A stretch of 64,000 nt of DNA, from the NCBI RefSeq assembly GCF_014651495.1, contig NZ_BMWZ01000001.1, forward strand, positions 684,575-748,574, written 5' to 3'. Position 1 is the first letter of the stretch, and the number at the start of each line of letters is the position of its first letter. Source of the stretch: Algibacter mikhailovii (GTDB lineage: Bacteria > Bacteroidota > Bacteroidia > Flavobacteriales > Flavobacteriaceae). Below are positions 63,990 through 64,000 of this stretch, piece by piece. The translations under genes were made by a program, and so were the position numbers. The notes under the pieces are model-generated. The model had not been told where the DNA came from and did not search any database. It worked only from the letters and a program-made list of their open reading frames with translations.

Positions 63990-64000
63990 TAGTTAAATTA

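Noticed and set aside
57756-64000. Integrative element using tRNA-Ser as attachment site
   Set aside because: No second copy of the tRNA 3' end was found downstream and no integrase gene is in the window.

Overview
The window looks like chromosomal DNA of a marine Flavobacteriaceae (Bacteroidota). The sequence is AT-rich, Shine-Dalgarno sequences are largely absent, and several promoters carry the Bacteroidota -7 motif TAnnTTTG. A type IX secretion sorting tail, a GH16 agarase, several S1 sulfatases and the order ftsK-lolA-lptF/G-ribB also fit. I cannot name the genus or species from the sequence.

Layout. 0-9.4 kb: a lipoprotein, dnaK, L-serine dehydratase, a solitary secreted agarase, then panB, an inserted four-helix-bundle gene, an RluA pseudouridine synthase and an aldehyde dehydrogenase. 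9.4-11.7 kb: an intergenic array of about 14 palindromic units of ~99 bp at a ~124-bp period, split by one small GIY-YIG nuclease gene. 11.7-22.8 kb: a histidine kinase with a 7-TM partner, a CPBP protease, an Lrp/AsnC regulator, a DcaP-like porin, a methionine gamma-lyase-like enzyme with a decayed 5' copy 1.8 kb away, a YdjM-type hydrolase, NhaC and a membrane-anchored sigma-54 activator.

23.1-40.3 kb: a long collinear sulfatase locus starting at a near-perfect sigma-54 promoter with a palindromic upstream site. It encodes three sulfatases, MORN and glycine-zipper proteins, a DUF1254 protein, a propeller-like lipoprotein, three outer-membrane proteins, two channel-like membrane proteins and a PAP2/beta-barrel fusion. 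It has no SusC/SusD pair, so a small organosulfate is a better guess for the substrate than a polysaccharide. 40.6-48.6 kb: peroxide defence (2-Cys peroxiredoxin, thioredoxin, KatG with an ankyrin protein, Tpx) with a fourth sulfatase among these genes. 48.5-57.6 kb: core genes (dgkA, ftsK, lolA, lptF/G, ribB-type), a DegT aminotransferase and a nitroreductase. Then tRNA-Ser(UGA).

58.4-64 kb: a likely accessory region in which a rhomboid protease, a four-gene membrane/methyltransferase operon and a serine hydrolase are separated by related structured spacers. These are built like integron attC sites but do not match the attC consensus. The most unusual material in the window is non-coding: the GIY-YIG-associated array, the spacer-delimited gene modules, the TTAGA/TCTAA-flanked four-helix-bundle gene, and the sigma-54 control region of the sulfatase locus.
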